Shown here: positions 44,758 to 56,964 of the stretch, piece after piece | Numbering within the stretch: position 1 is the stretch's first letter | How the letters are laid out: each line of letters begins with the position of its first letter | Source of the DNA: Candidatus Brevundimonas colombiensis | Lineage (GTDB): Bacteria; Pseudomonadota; Alphaproteobacteria; Caulobacterales; Caulobacteraceae | NCBI GenBank assembly: GCA_029202665.1 | Contig: CP119326.1 | Coordinates: 1,054,001 to 1,118,000, forward strand | DNA: 64,000 bases | Reading direction: 5' to 3' | Translations under genes and position numbers: made by a program | The notes under the pieces: generated by a model | What the model was told of the DNA's origin: nothing | Databases searched by the model: none | The model's input: the letters and a program-made list of their open reading frames with translations, nothing else

Positions 44758-45513
44758 GTGATTCCGCCCCGCCGTTCCGCTCTCGTCCTGATCGCCGCCG
44801 TGGCGGCCTCGGCCCTGTCGGCCTGCGCCTATAACGAGGCGCTGGGACGCAATCAGTTTCTGCTGGTGGACAATGCGGCCCTGTCGCAGCAGTCGTCGGC
44901 GGCGTGGCGCGAGGCCATCGCCAAGCCGGGCGTGAAGACGACCGGCGCCCAGGTGGATCGCATCCGGCGCGTCGGCGACCGGCTGGTGCAGGCGGCGGGT
45001 CTGGGGAACCGGACCTGGGACTATGCGGTCTTCACCGAGGCCAGCCCCAACGCCTTCGTCCTGCCGTCCGGCCAGATCGGGGTGACGACCAGCCTGTTGG
45101 CCCTGGTTCAGAACGACGATCAGCTGGCCAGCGTGATCGGCCATGAGATCGGCCACGTCGTCGCCAACCACGCGGCCGAGCGGGCGTCCAGCCAGACGGC
45201 GACCAGCATCGGCCTGGCGGCGGTCGGCGGCGCGGCCGGGCGCTATGGCGACGCGGTGAACGCCTATGGCGGGCTGGCGGCGCAGTATGGGCTGCTGCTG
45301 CCCTATTCGCGGCGCGACGAGCTGGAGGCGGATCGGCTGGGCGTGGACTATATGGCCGGGGCCGGGTTCAGGCCGTCGCAGGCTGTGGCCCTGTGGCGGC
45401 TGATGGCGGCGCAGCGCCAGACCCAGACGCCGCAATTCGCCTCGACCCACCCGTCGGATGCGACGCGCATCGAGATGCTGCAGCAGTATATCGCCAGCCG
45501 GGGCTGGAACTGA
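44758..45513 (+). CDS. M48-family metalloprotease lipoprotein
   Basis: A 251-residue lipoprotein protease of the LoiP/BepA-like M48 group. It has a lipobox ALSAC (Cys23), so it is probably anchored in the outer or inner membrane facing the periplasm. The zinc site is His129-Glu130-x-x-His133 in VIGHEIGHVVANH, with the third ligand Glu in RDELEADRLGVDYM. The start is GTG 44758 preceded by AAAGGAGG at ideal spacing; the longer in-frame start at 44722 would hide the lipobox. It likely removes misfolded envelope proteins. Confidence 0.92.
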   Translation: MIPPRRSALVLIAAVAASALSACAYNEALGRNQFLLVDNAALSQQSSAAWREAIAKPGVKTTGAQVDRIRRVGDRLVQAAGLGNRTWDYAVFTEASPNAFVLPSGQIGVTTSLLALVQNDDQLASVIGHEIGHVVANHAAERASSQTATSIGLAAVGGAAGRYGDAVNAYGGLAAQYGLLLPYSRRDELEADRLGVDYMAGAGFRPSQAVALWRLMAAQRQTQTPQFASTHPSDATRIEMLQQYIASRGWN

Positions 45514-45786
45514 TCAGACGCGGATGTCGAGATAGGAGCCGGGGCGCATGATCCGCGGCTCCTCGCGCGGGGGCGGGGCGGCGGGCGCCTGGACCGGCCG
45601 GGCGGGCGTGGCGGTGCGGATCGCGGACATGACGGCCGCGGCCGGCGCCGGAGCGGGGGCGGACTGAGGGGCTGCGGTCTGGTTCAGGGCGGCGCGGAAG
45701 AAGGCCGCCTGTGCGTTGCGCGCACTGGGCAGATCGAGGCCCTGGGCGGGCGTGTTCAACGGCAGGCCGGGGCGAATCGCGCTCAT
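45514..45786 (-). CDS. Small Pro/Ala-rich protein of unknown function
   Basis: A 90-residue protein, Ala- and Pro-rich between residues 35 and 75, hence largely disordered, with short ordered-looking ends (MSAIRPGLPLNTP and PGSYLDIRV). No signal peptide, no family recognised. Two TTAACC elements, one a full TTAACCAT, lie immediately upstream, suggesting cell-cycle control. Its stop abuts the M48 stop convergently. Third positions are GC-rich in frame, which supports a real gene. Confidence 0.6.
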   Translation of the reverse strand: MSAIRPGLPLNTPAQGLDLPSARNAQAAFFRAALNQTAAPQSAPAPAPAAAVMSAIRTATPARPVQAPAAPPPREEPRIMRPGSYLDIRV

Positions 45787-45792
45787 GCCGGC

Positions 45793-45826
45793 ATGGTTAA
45801 CGCAATCCCTCGAAAAAGGGTTAACG
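45793..45826 (-). promoter_or_regulatory. Paired TTAACC motifs upstream of the 90-residue gene
   Basis: On the minus strand TTAACC (45821-45826) and TTAACCAT (45793-45800) precede the start codon at 45786. They match CtrA half-sites in sequence but not the full TTAA-N7-TTAA spacing. Confidence 0.4.
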
Positions 45827-45831
45827 GCGCC

Positions 45832-46392
45832 TCATCGCCGGGTCGGCGCGGGACGGGCCGGGGCCTGCATCGAGGCGACCAGACGCTCGATGTCGGCGTC
45901 GTCCAGCAGGGGGCCGGACTGTTTGGCGGTGATCCGCCCCAGGGCGTCGACGGCGAAGGTCTCGGGCACGCCCGAAATACCCAGGTCCAGGCCCGCCCGG
46001 CCCTCCCGGTCCACCAGAACCATCGCATAGGGATCGCCCATCTCGTCCAGGAAGGCGCGCGCGGCGACCGGTTCGTCCTTGTAGGCGACGCCGACGACGG
46101 CGATCCCGCGCGCCTTCAACGCCAGCAGTTTGGGGTGTTCGATCCGGCAGGGCGCGCACCAGGAGGCGAAGACGTTGACCAGCATCGGCCTGCCCACGCC
46201 GGCGGTCTTGAGGTCCAGATGTCCCGGCCCTGCCTGATCGCCCGACAGCAGGGGCAGGACGGTCTCGGGGAGGGTCTGGCCGACCAGGGCGTCGGGCTTG
46301 AAGGCGGGGTCGCGCTTCAGCGACCAGCCGATGAACAGGGCGGCCAGCGCCGCCAGGACCGCCAGAGGCAGAAGGGCCAGCCAGCGACTCAC
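45832..46392 (-). CDS. ccmG: Thiol:disulfide interchange protein CcmG/DsbE
   Basis: A 186-residue membrane-anchored periplasmic thioredoxin that keeps apocytochrome c cysteines reduced for haem attachment. N-terminal helix LALLPLAVLAALAALFIG, active site FASWCAPC (Cys79, Cys82), and the cis-Pro loop GISGVPETF. The start is GTG 46392, overlapping the ccmD stop in GTGA; an upstream longer frame lacks similarity. It is the last gene of the leftward ccmA-B-C-D-G operon. Confidence 0.94.
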   Translation of the reverse strand: MSRWLALLPLAVLAALAALFIGWSLKRDPAFKPDALVGQTLPETVLPLLSGDQAGPGHLDLKTAGVGRPMLVNVFASWCAPCRIEHPKLLALKARGIAVVGVAYKDEPVAARAFLDEMGDPYAMVLVDREGRAGLDLGISGVPETFAVDALGRITAKQSGPLLDDADIERLVASMQAPARPAPTRR

Positions 46393-46604
46393 GGGCGAAG
46401 CCCGTTTTCTTTTGGCCCTATCGCGCTTCGCGCTGCTTGAGGGCCATCGGTCTTGTTGTCGGCCGCTTCCAGTCTGGCCAGTTCGCGCTTCCATTTGCGG
46501 GCGGCGGCGAAGGCGCGGACGGTCAGGGCGGCCAGGACCAGGGCGCTGATCCCCCAGGCGGGCCAGACGAAGGCGGCGTAGGGGGTCATGTCGAGATCGA
46601 GCAT
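46389..46604 (-). CDS. ccmD: Haem exporter protein CcmD with repeat-derived tail
   Basis: A 71-residue small membrane protein needed to release holo-CcmE from CcmABC. The single helix spans about 10-35 (AAFVWPAWGISALVLAALTV) followed by a basic stretch RKWKRELARLE, as in all CcmD. Residues 54-64 (GPQAARSAIGP) are encoded by a family-D palindrome and the last seven (KENGLRP) by another short palindrome, so the tail is repeat-derived. It overlaps ccmG by 4 bp. Confidence 0.9.
   Translation of the reverse strand: MLDLDMTPYAAFVWPAWGISALVLAALTVRAFAAARKWKRELARLEAADNKTDGPQAARSAIGPKENGLRP
46414..46445 (-). repeat. Family-D palindrome inside ccmD
   Basis: Read on the minus strand, GGCCCTCAAGCAGCGCGAAG then CGCGATAGGGCC matches the tandem units at 41777-41883 apart from the extra C/G pair at the ends and one base. 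It is in frame with ccmD. Confidence 0.9.
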
Positions 46605-46618
46605 CTACGCCTGGCTCC

Positions 46619-47338
46619 TTAAGCTTCCTGGGCCAGACGGGCGCGCAGGGTCATGACGCGGCGGCGGCGGATTTCGGTGCGGATCGCCGTCAGCCACAGG
46701 GCCAGGAACAGGGTCCCATAGGCCGCCAGCATGGTCAGGAAGGGCGGCAGATAGACGGGGTCCAGCCCCGACGAACCGGGGGTCAGAAAGCTGGCGGGCT
46801 GGTGCAGGGTGTTCCACCAATCGACCGAGAATTTGACGATCGGCAGGTTGATCAGACCGACCAGGCCCAGGACGGCGGCGGCGCGTCCGGCCTTCTGCTC
46901 GTCGTCGATGGAGGCCCTGAGCGCCATATAGCCCAGATAGAAGAGGAACAGCACCAGGACGCTGGTCAGTCGCGCGTCCCACACCCACCATGTCCCCCAC
47001 ATCGGCTGTCCCCACAAGGAGCCGGTGATCAGGGCCAAGCCCGTGAAGGCCGCGCCGGGCAGGGCGGCGGCGCGAGCGGCGGCGTCGGCCAGGGCGTGAC
47101 GGAAGACCAGGGCGAAGAAGCTGGAGACGCCCAGCGCCGCATAGGCCCCCAGGCCCCAGGTGGCGGCGGGGACATGGACGAACATGATCCGCACCGTGTC
47201 GCCCTGCTGGTAATCGGCCGGGACGGAGAAGCTGAGCCAGACGCCGACACACAGCAGAACGGCGGCGAGCCCCCACAGGACGGGCGTCAACGGGCCGGTG
47301 AAGGCCATGAAGCGCTGCGGATTGGACAGGCCGAACAT
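46619..47338 (-). CDS. ccmC: Haem exporter/chaperone subunit CcmC
   Basis: A 239-residue inner-membrane protein with six hydrophobic segments that loads haem onto CcmE. The periplasmic tryptophan-rich haem motif is WGTWWVWDARLTSVL, and conserved His residues flank it (HVPAATWGL before, HQPASFL after). It lies between ccmB and ccmD in the operon, 14 bp before ccmD. Confidence 0.96.
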   Translation of the reverse strand: MFGLSNPQRFMAFTGPLTPVLWGLAAVLLCVGVWLSFSVPADYQQGDTVRIMFVHVPAATWGLGAYAALGVSSFFALVFRHALADAAARAAALPGAAFTGLALITGSLWGQPMWGTWWVWDARLTSVLVLFLFYLGYMALRASIDDEQKAGRAAAVLGLVGLINLPIVKFSVDWWNTLHQPASFLTPGSSGLDPVYLPPFLTMLAAYGTLFLALWLTAIRTEIRRRRVMTLRARLAQEA

Positions 47339-47377
47339 CGGTTCAGCGCTTACGCGGCGAAGGGGCGGCGGGCAAGC

Positions 47378-48091
47378 TCACCCTTGCGCGTTGCGAACGG
47401 CGGCGGCCCCGGCGAAGGGGGCGACGACGGCGGCGAACAGGACATAGGCGCAAAGCAGGGCCAGGGCCGGGCCGACAGGCTGGCCCGAGGCGGCGCGCTC
47501 CAGGGCCCCCGCGCCGAAGACCACGGGCGGGATGAACAGGGGCAGGACCACCACCGCGATCAGCAGGCCGCCGCGCCTGGCCCCCAGCGCCAGGGCCGCG
47601 CCCAGGGCCCCGGTGAAGGCGAAACCCGCCCCGCCGATCAGGGCGGTCAGGGCGACCAGAGGCGTCAGCGACGCCGGCAGGCCCAGGGCCAGGGCGGCGA
47701 CGGGGGCGGTCAGGGCCAGGGGCAGGCCGATGGCGATCCACTGGGACAGGGCCTTGATCAGCACCACCTGCTCCAGCGCCAGATGGCCGAGCGCCAGCAG
47801 GTCCAGGGCGCCGTCCTCCAGATCGCGCTCGAACAAACGCTCCAGCGACAAGAGGGACGCCAGCGCCAGGGCCAGCCAGGCGACGCCGCCCGCCACCGGG
47901 GCCAGGGTGCGCGGATCGCCGCCCGCCGCCAGCGGCAGCAGGGCGGTCAGACAGGCGAAGAAGCCGCAGGCCAGAAGCGGACCCCCGCCCCCGCCCCAGG
48001 CCAGGTCCAACTCGCGCTCCAGCAGGACGCGGGTGGCGCCGCGCAGGCCGGGGGGACGCGGCTCCTGATCCCGCGCAGGCGGACGGCTCAT
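47378..48091 (-). CDS. ccmB: Haem exporter permease CcmB
   Basis: A 237-residue permease of the CcmAB transporter, which powers release of holo-CcmE. Six hydrophobic segments; SLERLFERDLEDGALDLLAL is the conserved loop and LIGGAGFAFTGALGAALALGARRGGLL is a conserved helix pair. ATG 48091 overlaps the ccmA stop (ATGA). Arg/Pro-rich N-terminal 25 residues are longer than in E. coli CcmB. Confidence 0.95.
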   Translation of the reverse strand: MSRPPARDQEPRPPGLRGATRVLLERELDLAWGGGGGPLLACGFFACLTALLPLAAGGDPRTLAPVAGGVAWLALALASLLSLERLFERDLEDGALDLLALGHLALEQVVLIKALSQWIAIGLPLALTAPVAALALGLPASLTPLVALTALIGGAGFAFTGALGAALALGARRGGLLIAVVVLPLFIPPVVFGAGALERAASGQPVGPALALLCAYVLFAAVVAPFAGAAAVRNAQG

Positions 48092-48711
48092 GCCAGGCCT
48101 CCCAGGTCCAGGCTGCGCGCGGGCAGGGGCAGGGGATCGTGGACGGCGGCGACGATCAGGCCGTCGGCGTCCAGGTGGCGCTGCATCTGTTCGGCCAAGG
48201 CCGTGCGCCAGCGGGCGTCCAGCGGCGCCATGGGTTCGTCCAGCAGCCAGAGGGCGCGGGGCGATCCGACCAGCCGGCCCATGGCCAGGCGGCGACGCTG
48301 GCCGGCGGACAGACGGCGCACCTCGAGGTCCAGCAGCGGGGCCAGGCCAAAGGCCTGAACGGCGTGATCGACCCCATATTGGGTGTGGCCCAGCCAGTCG
48401 CACTGAAATCCCAGTTCCTCGCGCGCCGTGCGTCCGCCCTTCAGCCCGTCCAGATGGCCCAGAAAATGGGTCTCTCGGCCGCGCGCCTGCCGCTCGTCCA
48501 GCGGATTGCCGTCGCCGTCGTGGAAGGCGACCGCGCCTGCGTCGGGCCGCAGCAGGCCGGCGATGGCGCGCAACAGGCTGGTCTTGCCCGCCCCGTTTGC
48601 GCCCGTCAGGGTCAGGATCTCGCCGGCGCGCAGCGTCAGGTCCAGGCCGTCGAACAGCCGCCGCTCGCCGCGCGAGACGGTCAGGCCGGAAAGGGCGAGG
48701 GTATGGATCAT
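48088..48711 (-). CDS. ccmA: Haem exporter ATP-binding protein CcmA
   Basis: A 207-residue ABC ATPase of the cytochrome c maturation system. Walker A is GANGAGKTSL, the signature is RLSAGQRRRLAMGRL and Walker B is ALWLLDEPMAPLD. It is the first gene of the operon ccmABCDG, starting at ATG 48711; the promoter must lie in the 367-bp region shared with acnA, which also contains a family-B repeat. Confidence 0.96.
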   Translation of the reverse strand: MIHTLALSGLTVSRGERRLFDGLDLTLRAGEILTLTGANGAGKTSLLRAIAGLLRPDAGAVAFHDGDGNPLDERQARGRETHFLGHLDGLKGGRTAREELGFQCDWLGHTQYGVDHAVQAFGLAPLLDLEVRRLSAGQRRRLAMGRLVGSPRALWLLDEPMAPLDARWRTALAEQMQRHLDADGLIVAAVHDPLPLPARSLDLGGLA

Positions 48712-49078
48712 CGCGGATTCTCCCTTCCCGGTTCGGGGAGGGTGGCCGAGCGCAGCGAGGTCGGGTGGGGGTGGCGCTGCGCCCCATCACCGATCCGCCT
48801 TGCATCAGGCCGTGCGTCCCTGCCGGGCCGCCCCCGCCCGGTCGCTGCGCGACCCCCCTCCCCGATGCGGGGAGGGAGAGATGTGGGGCGAATTTTGCGA
48901 ACCCTTCTCAATGTCCTTGTCGAGGGTGTGGACACATGGACGCTGCGATCCGGCGGGGCTATAGGCACGGTCGCCGCAGCAGGCTTTCGCCGCGCGCGCA
49001 GGGGCCCTGTGAGCCGCTGCGTCTGTCGCGCGAAGGCGCAACCGGATTGTCGGGCGGCGCTGACCAGAGGAACTCTCC
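48712..49078. other. 367-bp divergent region ccmA/acnA
   Basis: A family-B repeat fills 48719-48880, immediately upstream of ccmA. The remaining 200 bp carry the promoters of acnA and probably ccmA; I cannot place a convincing -35/-10 pair. No gene is seen. Confidence 0.7.
48719..48880. repeat. Intergenic palindromic repeat, family B copy 2
   Basis: A 162-bp unit with the same arms as 37641-37798: TCTCCCTTCCCGG at one end, CGGGGAGGGAGAG at the other, and the inner GGTCGGGTGGG against CCGGTCGCTGCGCGACC. Starting 8 bp from the ccmA start, it would lie inside its leader. Confidence 0.85.
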
Positions 49079-51805
<2,727 letters not shown>

Positions 51806-51840
51806 TCGCGCAAGCCGTCCGGCGCCCCTGAGCGCCTGTG

Positions 51841-51872
51841 TTCACCCAGGAGTCGAGAGGCTCTTGGGTGAA
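51841..51872. terminator. Hairpin between acnA and the small convergent gene
   Basis: TTCACCCAGGAG pairs with CTCTTGGGTGAA (11 of 12 bases), about 35 bp past the acnA stop, and covers the 3' end of the convergent 79-residue gene. It has no T-run; a role in ending both transcripts is inferred. Confidence 0.5.
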
Positions 51873-52081
51873 TGCGTATCCGGCCCGGACTGCGGGGGCG
51901 GCATCAGGGCGCTGTCGGATGCGTCGGGAACAGAGAGCCTGTTCAGCCGTTCCGAGAATTCAGCCATGGCGTCGCACATGCTCGCCATATGCACGCACGC
52001 TTCCTGCATCATGGGTGAAGGCTCGTCGAAAGAACGCACCAGCCATTCAGCCGCAAGGGTTTCGAACCGCTTTCTGTCCAT
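51842..52081 (-). CDS. Small protein of unknown function
   Basis: A 79-residue protein from ATG 52081: an amphipathic helical first half (MDRKRFETLAAEWLVRSFDE, then MMQEACVHMASMCDAMAEFS) and a disordered Pro/Ser-rich tail. No family recognised. It is on the oxyR strand, just downstream of that gene. The stop falls inside a hairpin. Helical periodicity in the first 50 residues is the main support, so confidence is moderate. Confidence 0.5.
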   Translation of the reverse strand: MDRKRFETLAAEWLVRSFDEPSPMMQEACVHMASMCDAMAEFSERLNRLSVPDASDSALMPPPQSGPDTHSPKSLSTPG

Positions 52082-52159
52082 GCCCGCCTGTCCCGAAACG
52101 AAACTGATGCGGTCTAGCACGCACAGGTTGTTCCATCGAGTGTGTTCCCCTGTGAGTTG

Positions 52160-53059
52160 TTAGTTCAATTTCAGGGCCTCGGCCAGCAGTCGGGCTTCGG
52201 CGGCGCGGCTGGAGCCGGATCGCCAGGCGACGACGATCTCGCGGTGGGGCGGCGCGCCATCGGCCTGGTTCTCGAAGGCGCGGATGGCGACGGACGGATT
52301 GTCGGCCAGACCGGCCTGAACCGCCATCCTGGGCAGGAATGAGACGCCCAGCCCAGAGCCGACCATTTGGACCAGGGTGTGCAGACTGGTGGCGGCGAAG
52401 ACGTCGTCGCCGCGCGGCGCCTCGATGTCCAGCGCCGCCAGCGCATGGTCGCGCAGGCAATGGCCGTCTTCCAGCAGGATCAGATCCTGCGCCTTCAAGG
52501 CGCCCGGACGGATGGGGCCGGGGGCGGCCAGGGCGTGGTCGTGGGGGGCGGCGGCCATGATCTCGTCGTCGCCGATGCGGGCGTGTTCGATGCCGTGCGC
52601 CTCATAGGGCAGGGCGATGACGGCGGCGTCGATCTGACCCGCCTTCAGCGCCGCGATCAGCCGGGGGGTCAGGTCCTCGCGGATGAACAGCTTCAGGCTG
52701 GGATAGGCGGCCTTCACCGACGGCAGTTTGGCGGGCAGCAGGAAGGGGGCGACGGTCGGAATGACGCCCAGCCGGAACCGGCCGGACAGCAGGCGGCCGG
52801 CGTTCTTGGCCGCCTCGACCAGGTCCTCAGTGCGGGCCAGCACATCCTCGGCCCGGCGCACGGCCTCGGCGCCCACGGCGGTCATGATGACGGCGCCGCG
52901 CGTGCGTTCCACGACCGGGGCGCCCAGGATGCGCTCCAACTCCTGCACCCCGGCGCTGAGGGCGGGCTGGCTGACGTGGGCGGCCTCGGCGGCGCGCGAG
53001 AAACTGCCGTGTTCGGCCAGGAGCTTGAGATACTGGAGCTGTCGCAGAGTGGGGAGCAT
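52160..53059 (-). CDS. oxyR: OxyR-type LysR regulator with a single cysteine
   Basis: A 299-residue LysR-type peroxide sensor. The N-terminal helix-turn-helix is LRQLQYLKLLAEHGSFSRAA with HVSQPALSAGVQELE. The effector domain has LLEDGHCLRDHALAALDIEA: Cys201 aligns with the peroxidatic Cys199 of E. coli OxyR, but the position of Cys208 is Leu, and no other Cys exists in the protein. It therefore cannot use the standard disulfide switch. It diverges from katG, and an OxyR-like box overlaps its promoter region. Confidence 0.93.
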   Translation of the reverse strand: MLPTLRQLQYLKLLAEHGSFSRAAEAAHVSQPALSAGVQELERILGAPVVERTRGAVIMTAVGAEAVRRAEDVLARTEDLVEAAKNAGRLLSGRFRLGVIPTVAPFLLPAKLPSVKAAYPSLKLFIREDLTPRLIAALKAGQIDAAVIALPYEAHGIEHARIGDDEIMAAAPHDHALAAPGPIRPGALKAQDLILLEDGHCLRDHALAALDIEAPRGDDVFAATSLHTLVQMVGSGLGVSFLPRMAVQAGLADNPSVAIRAFENQADGAPPHREIVVAWRSGSSRAAEARLLAEALKLN

Positions 53060-53068
53060 GACTGAGAT

Positions 53069-53105
53069 ATAGGGTCAGCCTATGAGAAAATCAAAGACAA
53101 TCGAT
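53069..53105. promoter_or_regulatory. OxyR binding site between oxyR and katG
   Basis: ATAG-N7-CTAT (53069-53083) is followed at N7 spacing by TCAA-N7-CGAT, matching the four-element OxyR consensus perfectly in the first pair and partly in the second. It starts 9 bp from the oxyR ATG and 95 bp before katG, suiting autoregulation and katG activation. Confidence 0.75.
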
Positions 53106-53199
53106 TTGATCTATCGGTCGGTCTGACGGCAAATGTCCCTGTGACCACCAGGGGCAATGCCGCGCGCCGCGCCGCCATCCCCATCCGGGAGAGACGATC

Positions 53200-55470
<2,271 letters not shown>

Positions 55471-55484
55471 TCCGGCCCTGACAT

Positions 55485-55515
55485 GGCGGCAAGGCGGGGC
55501 GGCAAGGCGGGGCGG
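55485..55515. repeat. Short tandem repeat after katG
   Basis: The 13-base unit GGCGGCAAGGCGG occurs twice and in part a third time. It directly precedes the katG terminator stem and has no evident function. Confidence 0.8.
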
Positions 55516-55540
55516 ACGTCGCAGGGCGTCCGCCCCTTCC
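55509..55540 (+). terminator. Probable katG terminator
   Basis: A perfect 10-bp stem GGGGCGGACG / CGTCCGCCCC with an 8-base loop, followed by TTCC. The short T-run makes it weaker than classic terminators. Confidence 0.6.
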
Positions 55541-55599
55541 TGATGGGCGAACTGTCATGCGGCTTCGCTAGAGTGAAGCGAGATCCAAGGGAGGCCGCC

Positions 55600-56181
55600 G
55601 TGACTGCAATCGTAACGCTTCTGACGCCCGATTATGCGGACTGGGAAACGGCGTTGATCATGGCCGCCGCCCGCAGCCACTATGGGATCGACACCCTGTT
55701 CGCCTCGCCCGACGGCGAGGAGGTGGTGTCCGCCGGGGGGCTGCTGGTCGTTCCCCATCTTTCGATCGAGGACATCGAAATCGAGGAGGTGGACGCGATC
55801 CTGGTCAACGGCGGATCCATCTGGCGTTCGCCGGATGCGCCGGACGTGTCCGATCTGCTGCGTCAGGCGAACGCCGCCGGAAAGACGGTGGGCGGCATCT
55901 GCGACGGAACCCTCGCCCTGGCGCGGGCCGGCCTGCTGGACCATGTGGCCCATACGGCCAATGTGCCGGACAGTCTGTCGGTCACGGGCTATGCCGGCGC
56001 CGTCCACTATCGCGACCAGCCGCAGGCCGTCCTGGCCGACCGGATCGTGACCGCCGCCGGCGCGGCCCCGGTCAGCTTCATGGGCGCCGTGCTGGAATCG
56101 CTGGGTCTGCGGAACGCCGAACTCGATTCCTATCTGCGTCTCTTCGGCGCCGAGCACGCGGCGGCGATCAGCGCAGCCTGA
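55600..56181 (+). CDS. DJ-1/PfpI-family protein
   Basis: A 193-residue protein of the DJ-1/PfpI superfamily. The nucleophile elbow Cys101 lies in GGICDGTLALARAGLL and the partner Glu16 in DYADWETAL. The YajL/PfpI-like fold is complete, but the His of protease-type members is replaced by Asp (CDG), so a glyoxalase/stress role or ThiJ-type function is more likely than proteolysis. GTG 55600 has a strong AAGGGAGG 6 bases upstream; the longer upstream frame is not conserved. It follows katG and converges with a 14-bp overlap on the next gene. Confidence 0.88.
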   Translation: MTAIVTLLTPDYADWETALIMAAARSHYGIDTLFASPDGEEVVSAGGLLVVPHLSIEDIEIEEVDAILVNGGSIWRSPDAPDVSDLLRQANAAGKTVGGICDGTLALARAGLLDHVAHTANVPDSLSVTGYAGAVHYRDQPQAVLADRIVTAAGAAPVSFMGAVLESLGLRNAELDSYLRLFGAEHAAAISAA

Positions 56182-56959
56182 TCTCGAACAGCTGCGGCCA
56201 ACGTTTGCCGGTGACGAACAGGCGCTTGCCCGCCGCGTCCCAGGCGATGCCGTTGGCGACGTCGTCGTTGGGATCGAGACCCGCGTCCTTGGGGACCAGG
56301 GCGGTCAGGTCGATGAAGGCCTTGACCACCCCCGTCTCGGGATCGATGCGGGCGATGCGGCTGTCCTGCCAGATGTTGGCGAAGACCTCGCCGTCGATCC
56401 ATTCCAGTTCGTTGATCTGTTCCAGAGGCTTGCCGTCGGCGGTGACGGAAACGCGGCCGGTCTCGGCCAGGGTCTCGGGGTCGAGGAAGCGCAGCTGGTC
56501 GGTGCCGTCGCTCATGATCAGGCGCCGCCCGTCGGTGGCCAGGGCCCAGCCCTCGCCCGGATAGGAGAAGCCGCCCAGCGGCGAGAAGTCGTCCAGCTTC
56601 CAGATGAAGCCGATGTGGTTGCGCCAGGTCAGGCTGTAGAGCTTGCCGTTCAGCGTGGTCATGCCCTCGCCGAAATAGATCGTCGGCAGGTCGCGCTGGC
56701 GCTGAACCGCGCCGGTCTCCAGGTCCACCTTGCGGATGAAGGAGGGATAGAGGCCGGTGCTTTCATAGAGGGCGCCGTCGTGGAAGAAGAGGCCCTCGGT
56801 AAAGGCCGTGCGGTCGTGCGGATAGGCGCGCACGACCTCATAGGGCTGGACCGGAACCTCTGCGGAGGCGGGGCCTGACAGGACTGGGCCGAACAGACCG
56901 CCCGCCGTCAGCAGCAGACCCGCGAAAAGGCCGGCCGGGCGGGACGACGCACGCACCAT
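56168..56959 (-). CDS. Periplasmic glutamine cyclotransferase (beta-propeller type)
   Basis: A 263-residue exported protein with signal peptide to about residue 33 (GPASAEV). The plant/bacterial glutaminyl-peptide cyclotransferase family is recognised by AFTEGLFFHDGALYESTGLY, IYFGEGMTTLNGKLYSLTW, GEGWALATDGRRLIMSDGT and INELEWIDGEVFANIWQ. It forms N-terminal pyroglutamate on exported proteins or peptides without a metal. Convergent with the DJ-1-like gene; TerC lies 5 bp downstream on the same strand, probably co-transcribed. Confidence 0.92.
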   Translation of the reverse strand: MVRASSRPAGLFAGLLLTAGGLFGPVLSGPASAEVPVQPYEVVRAYPHDRTAFTEGLFFHDGALYESTGLYPSFIRKVDLETGAVQRQRDLPTIYFGEGMTTLNGKLYSLTWRNHIGFIWKLDDFSPLGGFSYPGEGWALATDGRRLIMSDGTDQLRFLDPETLAETGRVSVTADGKPLEQINELEWIDGEVFANIWQDSRIARIDPETGVVKAFIDLTALVPKDAGLDPNDDVANGIAWDAAGKRLFVTGKRWPQLFEIRLR

Positions 56960-56964
56960 GATCC

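Noticed and set aside
46391..46420. Plus-strand hairpin ACGGGC-GAA-GCCCGT followed by TTTTCTTTT
   Set aside because: It looks like an intrinsic terminator for the plus strand, but no plus-strand transcript is expected here; it is the coding end of ccmD on the minus strand.
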